From: Chitinophagales bacterium 33-2
GTDB lineage: Bacteria > Bacteroidota > Bacteroidia > Chitinophagales > Chitinophagaceae
Assembly: GCA_002050435.1 (NCBI GenBank)
Contig: MWYV01000034.1
Coordinates: 22,988 to 86,987 of the forward strand
Reading direction: 5' to 3'
DNA: 64,000 nt
Shown here: one piece after another, positions 45,398-54,823 of the stretch
Position numbering within the stretch: the stretch's first letter is position 1
Layout of the letters: every line of letters begins with the position of its first letter
Translations under genes and position numbers: made by a program
The notes under the pieces: model-generated
The model's database searches: none
Told to the model about the DNA's origin: nothing
What the model saw: only the letters and a program-made list of their open reading frames with translations

Positions 45398-46496
45398 CAC
45401 CTTTTGATTGTTTCATTTGCGCCATAAAATTACGCTTTGCTTCCGAAGGAGCTGCTGTGGGTCGTGGAAGTGATACGTCTGTTTTGGTATTGATCCTGAT
45501 TTCAATAAAACCCTGTCTGGACCCTCCAACATTTTTTAAATCTTCTGCTGTGCTGCAACTGATGGCATTCAAACCGCAACCTTTTGCGATGGTTACAAAG
45601 TCAATATCAAAACCCGCAGTGGGTTGTCCACCCACGGACTGATGTGCGCCATTATTCAACAGTATATATTGCAGATTTGAAATTCCGGCAGCCGTTGCCA
45701 GCGCGCCCATGTGCATCAGCAGACTTCCATCGCCATCCAGCACGATGACACGTTCATTTCTGTTTGTAGCCAATGTAGTTGCCAGGCTTAACACATGTCC
45801 CATGGCACCTACATTCAAAAAATAGCGGCCGATCTTTTTTCTTTCCTGGTTGATCTTATAAAATACTCTTCCGATCTTACCGGTAGTACAAAGCACGATG
45901 TCGGAAGGCTGCCAGTTTTCATATAACAGCGCTATAGCCTGGGCAGAACTTAATTCCAGCTGATTATCACCATAACCTTTCCCGCTTTCAAAAACTCCTG
46001 CTCCTACTAATATTGCAACCGGCTGCAAACCGGATTTCGCTTTTTGTATGATGGATCTCAATGCAGATTTCCAATCATCCTGCAGTTCTTTTTCCAGGAC
46101 AACAAATGGTATCTCAAGAACATTGAGGAGGTCTTTATTTATGCGCCCCATTTTTACATGTTGCGGCTCGTCTTTGGTTCCAGGTTTACCCCGCCAACCA
46201 ATCACCATCACTACAGGAATACCATAGACCTCCGCATCGCAAAGCGATGTAAGTGGATTGATCAGGTTGCCCAGGCCGGAATTCTGAAGATAAACAAGCG
46301 CTGTTTTTCCTGTAGCCAGATGATAACCCGAAGCACTGGCAAGGGCAGCACCTTCATTTACTGCAATTTTATGTGTGATCCTTTCGTCATGGTCAAACCC
46401 CTGAATGAATCCACTTAATAATGAATCCGGCACGCCGGTACAAAAATGAATTTCATTTTCTATCAATTCATTAATAAATGCTCCTGGATCGATCAT
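45375..46496 (-). CDS. ppd: Phosphonopyruvate decarboxylase
   Basis: 373 residues, a thiamine-diphosphate enzyme that turns phosphonopyruvate into phosphonoacetaldehyde and pulls the unfavourable mutase reaction forward. The N-terminal part (FCTGVPDSLLSGF, AVNEGAALASASGYHLATGK, LQNSGLGNLINPL) and the diphosphate-binding VLDGDGSLLMHMGAL loop match the family. It lies 2 bp after the mutase stop and overlaps the reductase start. The complete reading frame suggests activity. Confidence 0.93.
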   Translation of the reverse strand: MIDPGAFINELIENEIHFCTGVPDSLLSGFIQGFDHDERITHKIAVNEGAALASASGYHLATGKTALVYLQNSGLGNLINPLTSLCDAEVYGIPVVMVIGWRGKPGTKDEPQHVKMGRINKDLLNVLEIPFVVLEKELQDDWKSALRSIIQKAKSGLQPVAILVGAGVFESGKGYGDNQLELSSAQAIALLYENWQPSDIVLCTTGKIGRVFYKINQERKKIGRYFLNVGAMGHVLSLATTLATNRNERVIVLDGDGSLLMHMGALATAAGISNLQYILLNNGAHQSVGGQPTAGFDIDFVTIAKGCGLNAISCSTAEDLKNVGGSRQGFIEIRINTKTDVSLPRPTAAPSEAKRNFMAQMKQSKGDEGAGSI

Positions 46497-46498
46497 GG

Positions 46499-47794
46499 TC
46501 AGCGAATCAATTTAAAAAAATCAGGAATGGAGATCGTATTTTTTTCTGCAGGCAACGACATGCGGTTTTCCAAAATTGACAATGCCGTTTGTTTCATGGC
46601 CGGGTAAGCACTGCGCAGCAGGTGGTTGGCCTGAATCACGATATTAAAACCCGCGGTTTGAAGTTCATTCCAATCAATACCATTATAAATAGTAGGTACG
46701 GCCACCAATGGAACATGTGGCGCCCATTGCCTGAATGCTCTGGCAAATTCCAGTATTTCCTTTCCATCCTTTTGTTTACTATGAATCATGATGCCACTGC
46801 TGCCTGCTGCCACATAGGCTTTGGCTCTTGCCAGTGCATCATCCATTCCTTTTCCAAGTATGAGGCTTTCGATCCTTGAAATGATCATGAAGTCCTCTGT
46901 AACCCTTGCATCCAAACCGGTTTTTAACTTCTGGCAAAAATCTTCAATAAAATCCTGCTCATGAACGGAGGATTCATCAAGCAAAGAATTTTTTTTCTGC
47001 CCGATCTTGTCTTCAATAATCACAGCTGAAACGCCCAGTCGTTCAAGTGAACGGACCATAAAAGGAAACTGGTCGATGCGTCCACCAGTGTCACCATCAA
47101 AAATAATGGGCTTGGTGGTAACCTCCAGGATCGCATTTACGGTTTGAAGCCTGGAGGTAAAATCAATAGCTTCCGTATCTGGTTTGCCTTTTGAAAAACT
47201 ATCTGTCAGACTGCTTAACCAGATGGCGTCAAATTCTGAAGGCTTCCCGCTTTCATCAACAAAAACCGTTTCTTCCACGATCAATCCGCTCAATCCATTA
47301 TGCGCTTCAAGTGCAGTGGCCATAGGTTTTACAGACAGAATTCTTTTCAACCTTTTTAACCGGTTGTCTGGCGTTATGCCTGTTTCTTTAATGGATTGTT
47401 GTATTAGGGTAGAACTGATACCAGCTGAATAAGGAATTTCTACCAACTCACCATTCCATTCTTTTAAAACTTCCACCACTTTTTTGCGGGTGGATTGTTG
47501 TATGCTATTTTTCCAGTCGTCACCATGAACTACAAAATCGGGTTGATATTTCCTGAGATTGGATTCATAATCCAGGGTGGTCTGCACCACCACTTCGTCA
47601 ACATGTTTCAGGTTCTCAATGATCTCCTTTCTTTGTTCAAAACTGAGATAAGGTACCCGCTTATAGGTGGCAATGGCTTCATCGGTCAATAACCCGATCA
47701 TGACCTTTCCAAGTGATTTACCCTTTTTAATGATGTTCAGATGCCCCGTGTGTATCAGGTCGGCGCTCATTGCTATATAAACCAGTTTCTCCAT
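46499..47794 (-). CDS. Cytidylyltransferase-phosphoenolpyruvate mutase fusion
   Basis: 431 residues from the ATG at 47794. Residues about 1-135 are a nucleotidyltransferase of the CTP:glycerol-3-phosphate type ([13 protein letters not shown] with HxGH, and [10 protein letters not shown]). Residues about 145-431 are phosphoenolpyruvate mutase, with the diagnostic [11 protein letters not shown] (EDKxGxKxNS) and [14 protein letters not shown]. The mutase makes the C-P bond; the fused transferase probably activates the final phosphonate as a CMP ester for transfer. First gene of the four-gene operon, divergent from the sulfatase-like gene (79-bp gap). Confidence 0.93.
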   Translation of the reverse strand: MEKLVYIAMSADLIHTGHLNIIKKGKSLGKVMIGLLTDEAIATYKRVPYLSFEQRKEIIENLKHVDEVVVQTTLDYESNLRKYQPDFVVHGDDWKNSIQQSTRKKVVEVLKEWNGELVEIPYSAGISSTLIQQSIKETGITPDNRLKRLKRILSVKPMATALEAHNGLSGLIVEETVFVDESGKPSEFDAIWLSSLTDSFSKGKPDTEAIDFTSRLQTVNAILEVTTKPIIFDGDTGGRIDQFPFMVRSLERLGVSAVIIEDKIGQKKNSLLDESSVHEQDFIEDFCQKLKTGLDARVTEDFMIISRIESLILGKGMDDALARAKAYVAAGSSGIMIHSKQKDGKEILEFARAFRQWAPHVPLVAVPTIYNGIDWNELQTAGFNIVIQANHLLRSAYPAMKQTALSILENRMSLPAEKNTISIPDFFKLIR

Positions 47795-47873
47795 AATTCG
47801 GGCTAATAGCAGCAAAGAAAAACTTTATTCTTAATTTGTCGCTTTTTAAAACTTATTTCCTTTTTTGCCTTTC

Positions 47874-49355
47874 ATGAATCAATTGTTACGTCGATATCAA
47901 AGCTTTCCATTTTATATACTGCTCCTCCCCCTTTATTTTGTGTTTCATGGATTTGTAGTGAATCATCCCATCATCCCGGTGGGTGTAAGCCTGGTGTTGC
48001 TGATGGAATACCTGGGATATTCGGTGCTGCTTTCCCTGTTTTTTTTCCTTTTAATCCGATCCTGGCGACCCGCTTTCCTACTTGCTTTTATGGTGCTGGC
48101 CTTCCATATATTCTTTGGTCCTCTTCATGATTTTTTAAAATCTTTTGCTGATCAAACTTTTCTTGTAAAATACCTTTTCCTTTTGCCTCTGGCGCTCCTC
48201 GTTTTTTTATTTCTTTTGGTCAGGTTCAGAAAAAAGAAGTTTGCTTTCAAAACGCTGACCCTTTATTTAAATTTACTGTTGCTGGTTTTCATCCTGATAG
48301 ATGTTGTTACCCTTTCGTTTTCTACAGGAAGGGAGGATAAAGCGCACCATAAAATCAAATTGGTAGCCTGTGGGCGTTGTGATCAACCAGATATTTTTCT
48401 CATCATTGCTGATGGGTATTCAGGAAAAATTCCTCTGCAGGAACATTTTCGATTTGATAACAGCTTTTTTGAAAATCAAATGCGCCAACGCGGATTTCAT
48501 GTGGTGGACAGTACCATCAGCAATTACAATTACACGCCCTTTACTATGGCCTCTATTTTTTCGATGGATTATTTGCAAGGTTTAGAAAAAAGCAACCGGA
48601 GCCTTTCTGATCGCAGCATCTGTTTTAAATTGATCAACGACAACCCGGTGGTTGATTTTTTTAAACAACAGGGTTACCATACACTCAATTTCGGCATATT
48701 CCGTTTTGCTGATGATTTGCCTTACCGTTCCACTTCATTTTATAAATCAGGCACAGACCTGATCAGGGAACAAACTTTATTTACGCGAATGACAAGAGAT
48801 ATCCGGTTTAATCTGGTTACGAAGTTAAAGATCCGGTCAGAGATTGAAAGAATGGCTTATTATAATCTTGAAATAACACAGGACCTTTACAACCGGACAT
48901 GGAATGAAATTGCAAAACCTTCTGTTACAGCTCCTCGGTTTGTTTACACCCACCTTGAAATGCCACACTATCCTTATTATTTCGACAGCAAGGGAAAACC
49001 AAATGCCCTGGAAGATCTGGAAGAGTCCAGGCAGGTGGATGAGCGGCTTTATATTGAATTCCTTCAATATACCAATCAGAAAATTCTCAAACTTACAGAC
49101 CATATCATGAAGCATGCGCAAACCCCACCTTTGATCATGTTGATGAGTGATCATGCTTTCAGGGAATACGCGAATGATTCGGTTGATCATAAATACCATT
49201 TTATGAACCTGAACATGGTAAAACTTCCCAATAAAAACTATGAGGGATTTTACGCGGGCATGTCAACGGTGAATCAGTTTCGGGTGGTATTGAACACGCA
49301 ATTCAGACAACAACTACCTTTATTAAAAGATTCTACAATTTATTTGAACCGCTGA
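47874..49355 (+). CDS. Membrane sulfatase-like (alkaline phosphatase superfamily) protein
   Basis: 493 residues from the ATG at 47874. About five hydrophobic segments (about 15-150) are followed by an extracytoplasmic domain with PDIFLIIADGYSG, YNYTPFTMASIFSM (nucleophile Thr region) and MLMSDHAFRE (metal ligands). This architecture matches LtaS- or EptA-like enzymes that move phospho-alcohol groups onto surface glycans or lipids. It overlaps the PIG-L gene by 1 bp and is divergent from the phosphonate operon. The substrate is unknown. Confidence 0.8.
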   Translation: MNQLLRRYQSFPFYILLLPLYFVFHGFVVNHPIIPVGVSLVLLMEYLGYSVLLSLFFFLLIRSWRPAFLLAFMVLAFHIFFGPLHDFLKSFADQTFLVKYLFLLPLALLVFLFLLVRFRKKKFAFKTLTLYLNLLLLVFILIDVVTLSFSTGREDKAHHKIKLVACGRCDQPDIFLIIADGYSGKIPLQEHFRFDNSFFENQMRQRGFHVVDSTISNYNYTPFTMASIFSMDYLQGLEKSNRSLSDRSICFKLINDNPVVDFFKQQGYHTLNFGIFRFADDLPYRSTSFYKSGTDLIREQTLFTRMTRDIRFNLVTKLKIRSEIERMAYYNLEITQDLYNRTWNEIAKPSVTAPRFVYTHLEMPHYPYYFDSKGKPNALEDLEESRQVDERLYIEFLQYTNQKILKLTDHIMKHAQTPPLIMLMSDHAFREYANDSVDHKYHFMNLNMVKLPNKNYEGFYAGMSTVNQFRVVLNTQFRQQLPLLKDSTIYLNR

Positions 49356-49978
49356 TGGATAAAAATCTTATTCTGATCCTTGCACCACACACCGATGACG
49401 GCGAACTTGGTTGTGGTGGCAGCATTGCAAAATTTGTAAGAGAAGGCAAAAAAGTCACTTATGTAGCCTTTTCAACCTGCGCACAGTCCCTGCCTAAGGA
49501 ACATCCTTCAAATGCACTTGAAGAAGAGTGCAGAAAGGCTACTTCCGCACTCGGTGTGCATGAAACCATTTTTTTTGATTTTGAAGTACGCAAACTTCTA
49601 GACAACAGGCAGGCAATTCTCGAGGAATTATTAAAGATCAACCATCATTTCCAACCTCACCTGGTTTTATTACCTGCCAGGCATGATGTTCACCAGGATC
49701 ACCAGTCCGTATATGCCGAAGGAATGCGTGCATTTAAAAATGCCAGTATCCTTGGCTATGAATTGCCATGGAACAACACCCGGTTCCAGCCCAATTATTT
49801 TGAACAGATTTCAGAAGAAGATCTTTCTAAAAAAATAAAGGCTTTAAAAGAATACAAAACCCAGGTTGGCCGTTCCTACATGAATCCTGAATTTATCCGC
49901 TCACTCGCTGTTGTAAGAGGCATTCAATGCAACACCATTCTTGCGGAGGCTTTTGAAGTTTATAAAATGGTCAAATAG
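49355..49978 (+). CDS. PIG-L/LmbE family N-deacetylase
   Basis: 207 residues. Zinc-binding APHTDDGELGCGG (the PHPDDE-type motif with Thr at position 3 and Gly in place of Glu before ELG) and HDVHQDH are present. The family removes N-acetyl groups from N-acetylglucosamine derivatives. Coupling to the sulfatase-like gene (stop and start overlap in TGATG) suggests both act on the same glycan. The stop is followed directly by short GGTCAATAG repeats and then a composite element. Confidence 0.85.
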   Translation: MDKNLILILAPHTDDGELGCGGSIAKFVREGKKVTYVAFSTCAQSLPKEHPSNALEEECRKATSALGVHETIFFDFEVRKLLDNRQAILEELLKINHHFQPHLVLLPARHDVHQDHQSVYAEGMRAFKNASILGYELPWNNTRFQPNYFEQISEEDLSKKIKALKEYKTQVGRSYMNPEFIRSLAVVRGIQCNTILAEAFEVYKMVK

Positions 49979-50013
49979 TCAATGGTCAATAGATCAATGG
50001 TCAATAGATCAAT

Positions 50014-50490
50014 GCTGTCCGGGGAAAAATCTAACATCAGTTTTAATTAAGATTTTGCCTCAGGCCGGCGGGCCTCGTACCTGCCCCGCTGCTGAATTCC
50101 CCGTGGTGATTGACTTTTGAACATTGACTATTGACTTGACTAAAGCCAGGCAACAAAAAGGCCTCCCGCAGATTACGCAGATTTTCGCTGATTGGTATTC
50201 TGCGTTCATCAGCGCGATCAGCGGGCAAAAAAAAGACCTCCTCATGATTACCCAGATTTTCGCTATTGTGGTCTTCTGCGTTCATTCGCACGATCTGCGG
50301 GCAAGGCACATCATCATAAAACATTAGAATGGTTATTTGCGCCTTATTGCTCCTGATTTTTCCTAAGAAATCTTTAAACCTAAGGTGGAGCAATACAGCA
50401 CGGAGAACCCTTGCACAACCAGATCGCATAGAGTTGCATAGGCTTAATTCAATGCCTCCTCCACCCTTTCAGGAAAAAAGGAGGAAGATG
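50014..50490. repeat. Composite element, header + 2A + degenerate B, copy 4
   Basis: It starts GCTGTCCGGGGAAAAATC, the exact 15-base inverse of the end of repeat B copy 1 (TTTTCCCCGGACAGC at 1978-1992). The header with CCTCAGGCCGGCGGGCC is followed by two 75-bp units (50148-50304) and a shortened repeat B (ATTGCTCC/GGAGCAAT pair kept, TCCTCCACCCTTTCAGGAAAAAAGGAGG hairpin kept). It is preceded by short GGTCAATAGATC repeats at 49978-50012. Together the copies define an element bounded by inverted ends. Confidence 0.75.
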
Positions 50491-50519
50491 TTAAGCAATG
50501 AAGAAATAATTATTGTTGA

Positions 50520-51551
50520 TTATAAGGCTCCTGCACCAAAAAACTGGTTCAGTTGTACCGTAATTCCGATCTGGTTGAATGATATATTGCGCTGGTAATT
50601 CGATCGTGCATACAGGATCTGCAACTTCCGGAAATTTGCACGCAAACCCATAGAGAAACCATTCAACCCATTACCCGAGCTGCCGGCATTCAATTCCGAT
50701 CTTCTCAAATGATTATAACCTATAGTGGCTTCCAGTTGCTTTCCCAGGTAAATATGCGAGGCCACTACAAAATGTTGCGTGAGCTTATTTACAAATCCAT
50801 TACCTGGAGACAGTTCATTTTCATTATTAAAAACCGTGTCATTATAATTAAGATCAAACCGGTGTGCCTGTTGTGCGGTTACTGAAAATGCAAAGGGCGC
50901 ATTGGCTAACCTTTTGGTGATGCCCAACTGAAGATCAAAAGGAAGTTCTTCCTGCTCGCCAGTAAAAGTTTTTAACTGGAATCCCATATTCTTCGCAAGC
51001 AATGAAGCTGTAAAACCATTCGCAGAATCGCGATACAACACTGCAACATCAAAAGCCAGTGCACTTGATTTGAATTGCTGGTAACTGGATTGAATGAATT
51101 TAAAATTCATTCCGTAATGCCATCTTTCCAAATAGCGTCTTCCAGCGCCTACCTGGATTAGGAAATCAACCGGGCGGAATTCTCCGCTCACATTGCCAGC
51201 CGCATCAGCCTGTGGAATGGAACCATAATCAACAAAGTAAATATGACCGCCAAAGCTGGTATTACTTGCACTGTGGTGGGTTACAGCAGTTGTGCTGTAG
51301 GTTTTAATGCCGGCAAGAAAACGATTAAAGCTCACATTCACCTGGCTATGAAGCGCCTCGTTCAGCAAAGCAGGATTGTTACTACTCAATCCGGCTTCAT
51401 TGGTAAAATAGGAAGTATTAACACCTCCTGATGCTGTTAGCAGTGGACTGGAAGGAAGTTTTAAAAAATTATAAGCTGCACTTCCACCAAGCGTTTGGCT
51501 GCCTGCCGCGCAGGATAACAAAAGAAAATATATGATGATTAGCCGGTGCAG
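50520..51551 (-). CDS. porQ: Type IX secretion system protein PorQ
   Basis: About 343 residues, a predicted outer-membrane barrel. LGGSAAYNFLKLPSSPLLTASGG at the mature N terminus, NNPALLNEALH and the closing FFGAGAL are typical of PorQ, which works with PorU in type IX cargo attachment. The track begins at TTG (51521), which leaves only MLSCAAG and no full leader. The frame extends upstream to a CTG at 51551, giving HRLIIIYFLLLSCAAGSQ, a plausible signal peptide. No in-frame ATG exists, so the true start is uncertain (CTG, or a sequencing error). It lies downstream of lon on the same strand. Confidence 0.82.
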   Translation of the reverse strand: MHRLIIIYFLLLSCAAGSQTLGGSAAYNFLKLPSSPLLTASGGVNTSYFTNEAGLSSNNPALLNEALHSQVNVSFNRFLAGIKTYSTTAVTHHSASNTSFGGHIYFVDYGSIPQADAAGNVSGEFRPVDFLIQVGAGRRYLERWHYGMNFKFIQSSYQQFKSSALAFDVAVLYRDSANGFTASLLAKNMGFQLKTFTGEQEELPFDLQLGITKRLANAPFAFSVTAQQAHRFDLNYNDTVFNNENELSPGNGFVNKLTQHFVVASHIYLGKQLEATIGYNHLRRSELNAGSSGNGLNGFSMGLRANFRKLQILYARSNYQRNISFNQIGITVQLNQFFGAGAL

Positions 51552-51585
51552 ATGAAAGTATTAAAGTCTAAATTAAGGTTTATCA

Positions 51586-53991
51586 TCAATCCATTAATGC
51601 AAATTCCAGTACCTGGCTCATGGTCTTTACATAATGAAAGCGTACGCCTTTGATAAAATCGGGGTTGATCTCCTGCACATCTTTTTCATTGATCCAGCAA
51701 AGGATCAGATCGCGCAGTCCTGCTCTTTTTGCAGCCAGCACTTTTTCCTTAATCCCCCCAACAGGTAAAACCTGTCCGCGCAAAGTGATCTCTCCTGTCA
51801 TCCCCAGATAAGGCCGGATCTTTTTCCCGGTAAATGCAGACGCCAGTGCAGTCAGCATGGTAACGCCGGCACTTGGTCCGTCTTTGGGAACCGCTCCTTC
51901 CGGAACATGTATGTGCACCGCCTTTTTCTCCAGTATTTCTGGATCAATGCCATGTTTTTTTGCATTGGCACTGAGGTAAGATAAAGCCGTGGAAGCACTT
52001 TCCTTCATAACATTTCCCAGGTTGCCGGTAAGCCTCAGTTCATGTTTTCCATCACTCAAGGAAGCTTCAATAAAAAGAATATCACCGCCGGCATAAGTAT
52101 AAGCCAGTCCTACGGCCACACCCGGAATGGTAGCCGATTTATACATTTCATTGTTATACCTCGATCTTCCTAAAATGGTTTCAACATCTTCTACGGTTAC
52201 CACCTGTTTAATGGTTCCCTTCGTAACAAACTGCATGGCGATGTTGCGCATCACAGCTGCAAGATGCCTGTCCAGTTCACGCACGCCGCTTTCTCTGGTA
52301 TAATCCTGGATAATTTTCTCAATGACCTTATCGGCCATTTTAAATTTTTTATCCTTCAGGCCATGTGCGTCTTTTTGCTTTGGAATTAAATGCCTTTTGG
52401 CGATCTCAATTTTTTCTTCCACCGCATATCCGCTCAGTTCAATGATCTCCAGCCGGTCGCGCAATGCAGGCTGAATGGTTTGAAGATTATTTGCAGTAGC
52501 AATAAATAAAACTTTGCTCAGGTCATATTCAAGTTCAAGATAATTGTCGTAAAAACTATTGTTCTGTTCAGGATCCAGAACTTCTAGTAAGGCGCTACTT
52601 GGATCACCTCTCAAATCACTTCCAACTTTGTCGATTTCATCCAGGATCATTACCGGGTTGGATGATTTAATTTTTCTGATGTTCTGCATGATCCTTCCCG
52701 GCATCGCACCGATATAGGTTTTCCTGTGTCCGCGGATCTCACTTTCATCATGAATGCCGCCTAAACTTAACCGCACATATTTCCTGCCGATGGCATTGGC
52801 AATGCTTCTTCCCAAAGATGTTTTACCAATTCCGGGAGGACCATAAAAACAAAGGATCGGACTTTTCATATCGCCTTTTAATTTCAGCACAGCGAGGTAT
52901 TCCAGGATCCTTTCTTTGATCTTGTCCATTCCATAATGATCATGGTCAAGAATTTCTCTTGCTTTTTCCAGGTCATACACATCATCTGTATATTCATTCC
53001 AGGGAAGATCCAGTAAGAGGTCAAGGTGATTATACACTACCGAATAATCGGGTGTACTCGGATGCATTCTTTCGAGTTTCTCAAGGCCCTTTTTAAAGGT
53101 TTCTTTAGCGGCATCGGGCCACTTCTTGGTCTCTGCCCTTTTCTGCAATTCTTTTATTTCTCTTTCATTAGGATCGCCACCTAATTCTTCCTTGATACTT
53201 TTTAATTGCTGCTGAAGAAAATATTCTCTTTGCTGCTTGTCGATCTCCGCCCTGGTTTTATTGGTAACCTTATTTTTTAATTCCGCAAACTGCAATTCTT
53301 TCTGAAGAAACTGCATCAGCAAATCCGCTCTTTCACGGATATTATTGAGCTCAAGCAATTTTTGCTTGTCGCGGATATCTATGGTAAGATTGCTTGAAAC
53401 GAAATGGATCAGGAAGGAAGGATTTTCTATATTTTTTAGAATCACCGAAGCTTCTGTTGGAATGTTCTGTGAAAGCTGGATGATTTCTGTTGCCAGGTCT
53501 TTTATGTTGGAAACATAAGCTTCGAAATCGGGATCCTTCGGTGCCTCTTCTTCTTCGATCACCTGGATCTTTGCTTTGAAATAAGGTTCCTCAGAAGTGA
53601 TCTCCTGAATGGAAAAACGACTTTTACCCTGGATGATGATCGTAGTACCACCATCAGGCATTTTGATCTGCTTTACAATTTTGGCAACGGTACCCACCTG
53701 CTCCAGGTCTTTTGCTGCTGGATCTTCAATACTGCTGTCTCTTTGCGCAACAACACCAATAAGCTTACTTAATGCGTATGCATCATTCACCGCTTTGATG
53801 CTCTTATCCCTTCCAACGGTAATGGGCAATACTACACCTGGGAAAAGCACCGTATTTCTTAAAGGAAGTAAACAAATTTCCTCAGGTATATTGATCTTCT
53901 CATTTGCTTCTGCATCAGATTCATTTAAAGGAATGATGGGAAGAAAATCCAATTCCTCTTCGGACTTCAGGTTAAAATTCACACGCAACAA
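51586..53991 (-). CDS. lon: Lon protease (ATP-dependent, La type)
   Basis: 801 residues. The N-terminal LON substrate domain (about 35-235) is followed by a coiled-coil region. The AAA+ domain has Walker A GPPGIGKTSLG (385-395) and Walker B MILDEIDKVG (448-457). The Ser-Lys protease domain has S707 in KDGPSAGVTM and K750 in GGIKEK. The start codon is TTG or the nearby GTG; no ATG is in frame before the domain. Cytosolic quality-control protease. Confidence 0.97.
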   Translation of the reverse strand: MLRVNFNLKSEEELDFLPIIPLNESDAEANEKINIPEEICLLPLRNTVLFPGVVLPITVGRDKSIKAVNDAYALSKLIGVVAQRDSSIEDPAAKDLEQVGTVAKIVKQIKMPDGGTTIIIQGKSRFSIQEITSEEPYFKAKIQVIEEEEAPKDPDFEAYVSNIKDLATEIIQLSQNIPTEASVILKNIENPSFLIHFVSSNLTIDIRDKQKLLELNNIRERADLLMQFLQKELQFAELKNKVTNKTRAEIDKQQREYFLQQQLKSIKEELGGDPNEREIKELQKRAETKKWPDAAKETFKKGLEKLERMHPSTPDYSVVYNHLDLLLDLPWNEYTDDVYDLEKAREILDHDHYGMDKIKERILEYLAVLKLKGDMKSPILCFYGPPGIGKTSLGRSIANAIGRKYVRLSLGGIHDESEIRGHRKTYIGAMPGRIMQNIRKIKSSNPVMILDEIDKVGSDLRGDPSSALLEVLDPEQNNSFYDNYLELEYDLSKVLFIATANNLQTIQPALRDRLEIIELSGYAVEEKIEIAKRHLIPKQKDAHGLKDKKFKMADKVIEKIIQDYTRESGVRELDRHLAAVMRNIAMQFVTKGTIKQVVTVEDVETILGRSRYNNEMYKSATIPGVAVGLAYTYAGGDILFIEASLSDGKHELRLTGNLGNVMKESASTALSYLSANAKKHGIDPEILEKKAVHIHVPEGAVPKDGPSAGVTMLTALASAFTGKKIRPYLGMTGEITLRGQVLPVGGIKEKVLAAKRAGLRDLILCWINEKDVQEINPDFIKGVRFHYVKTMSQVLEFALMD

Positions 53992-54097
53992 TTTTTTATG
54001 ATAACTGCCCCAGGCAGAACTGGCAAATGTAACCAGGAAAACCTGCGGTTCAACATTAGTGCCAGCAGAAAAAAAATGCCTATATGGCAGAAAAAAA

Positions 54098-54117
54098 ATC
54101 CCTCCGGAGGGAGGGAT
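54098..54117 (-). terminator. Terminator of the beta-barrel protein gene
   Basis: On the minus strand: ATCCCTCC, loop CTCC, GGAGGGAT, then a T tract (the A run at 54091-54098). It stands 19 bp past the stop of the gene at 54136-54723 and fits an intrinsic terminator. Confidence 0.85.
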
Positions 54118-54135
54118 GCAATTCTTTTAAGTGAA

Positions 54136-54723
54136 TTAAAAGGCCAGTCCAAGGGACAACTGAAAACCCTGGTTCGTCCACTTTTCCTGGTTATCCAGGT
54201 CACTGATATCATTCAATCCTACAAAATACCTTCCTGTAAGGCGCAGCTTACTTAAATTAATCTGGGCACCACCTGCCATGGAAAATGCTCCTTTACTGAA
54301 GGCTTCCTTTCCGTTTTGAATCAGGTTTTTATCCTGTGCGATCAAAATACCAAACTGAGGTCCAGCCTGTAGTGTAAGCAAACTGCCCAGTTTGTAATTC
54401 ACCATAATAGGAATGGTCAGGTAATTCAGTTGCACATTTTGGTAACCTGAAAAATCAACTGCGTTCTGATATACGCTTTTAAAGCTGCTGTCGGCGCGCG
54501 TGTTGAACTGATTAAACAACACCTCAGGTTGGATAGCCAGTCTTTTTCCAAGTCCGATTTCTGCAAATCCTCCAAGATGATATCCATACCTGAATTCATC
54601 ACTGAAAGATTTTCCATCCACCTTTGTAATGTTGGCGCCGCCCTTAACGCCAATGTGAAATTGCGCCATGGCTGATTGAGAGAAAAAAACAAAGGCAAGG
54701 ATAAAAATGAGTTTTGTTTTCAT
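54136..54723 (-). CDS. Outer-membrane beta-barrel protein (PorT-like family)
   Basis: 195 residues from the ATG at 54723. Signal peptide MKTKLIFILAFVFFSQSAMAQ. Alternating strands such as FHIGVKGGANITKVDG, YGYHLGGFAEIGLG and LSLGLAF (terminal aromatic) match the outer-membrane beta-barrel/PorT-like family common in Bacteroidota. Function is unknown. The track extends the ORF upstream, but the leader defines this start. Confidence 0.88.
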   Translation of the reverse strand: MKTKLIFILAFVFFSQSAMAQFHIGVKGGANITKVDGKSFSDEFRYGYHLGGFAEIGLGKRLAIQPEVLFNQFNTRADSSFKSVYQNAVDFSGYQNVQLNYLTIPIMVNYKLGSLLTLQAGPQFGILIAQDKNLIQNGKEAFSKGAFSMAGGAQINLSKLRLTGRYFVGLNDISDLDNQEKWTNQGFQLSLGLAF

Positions 54724-54823
54724 AAACATAGTTTTTGCAATTTTGTCAAGGATAATGCCATTAAAACTTATTTTATTCTTAAATAAGCCCTTCACTTAAC
54801 TAAACGTTTATGATTTGCTGATA

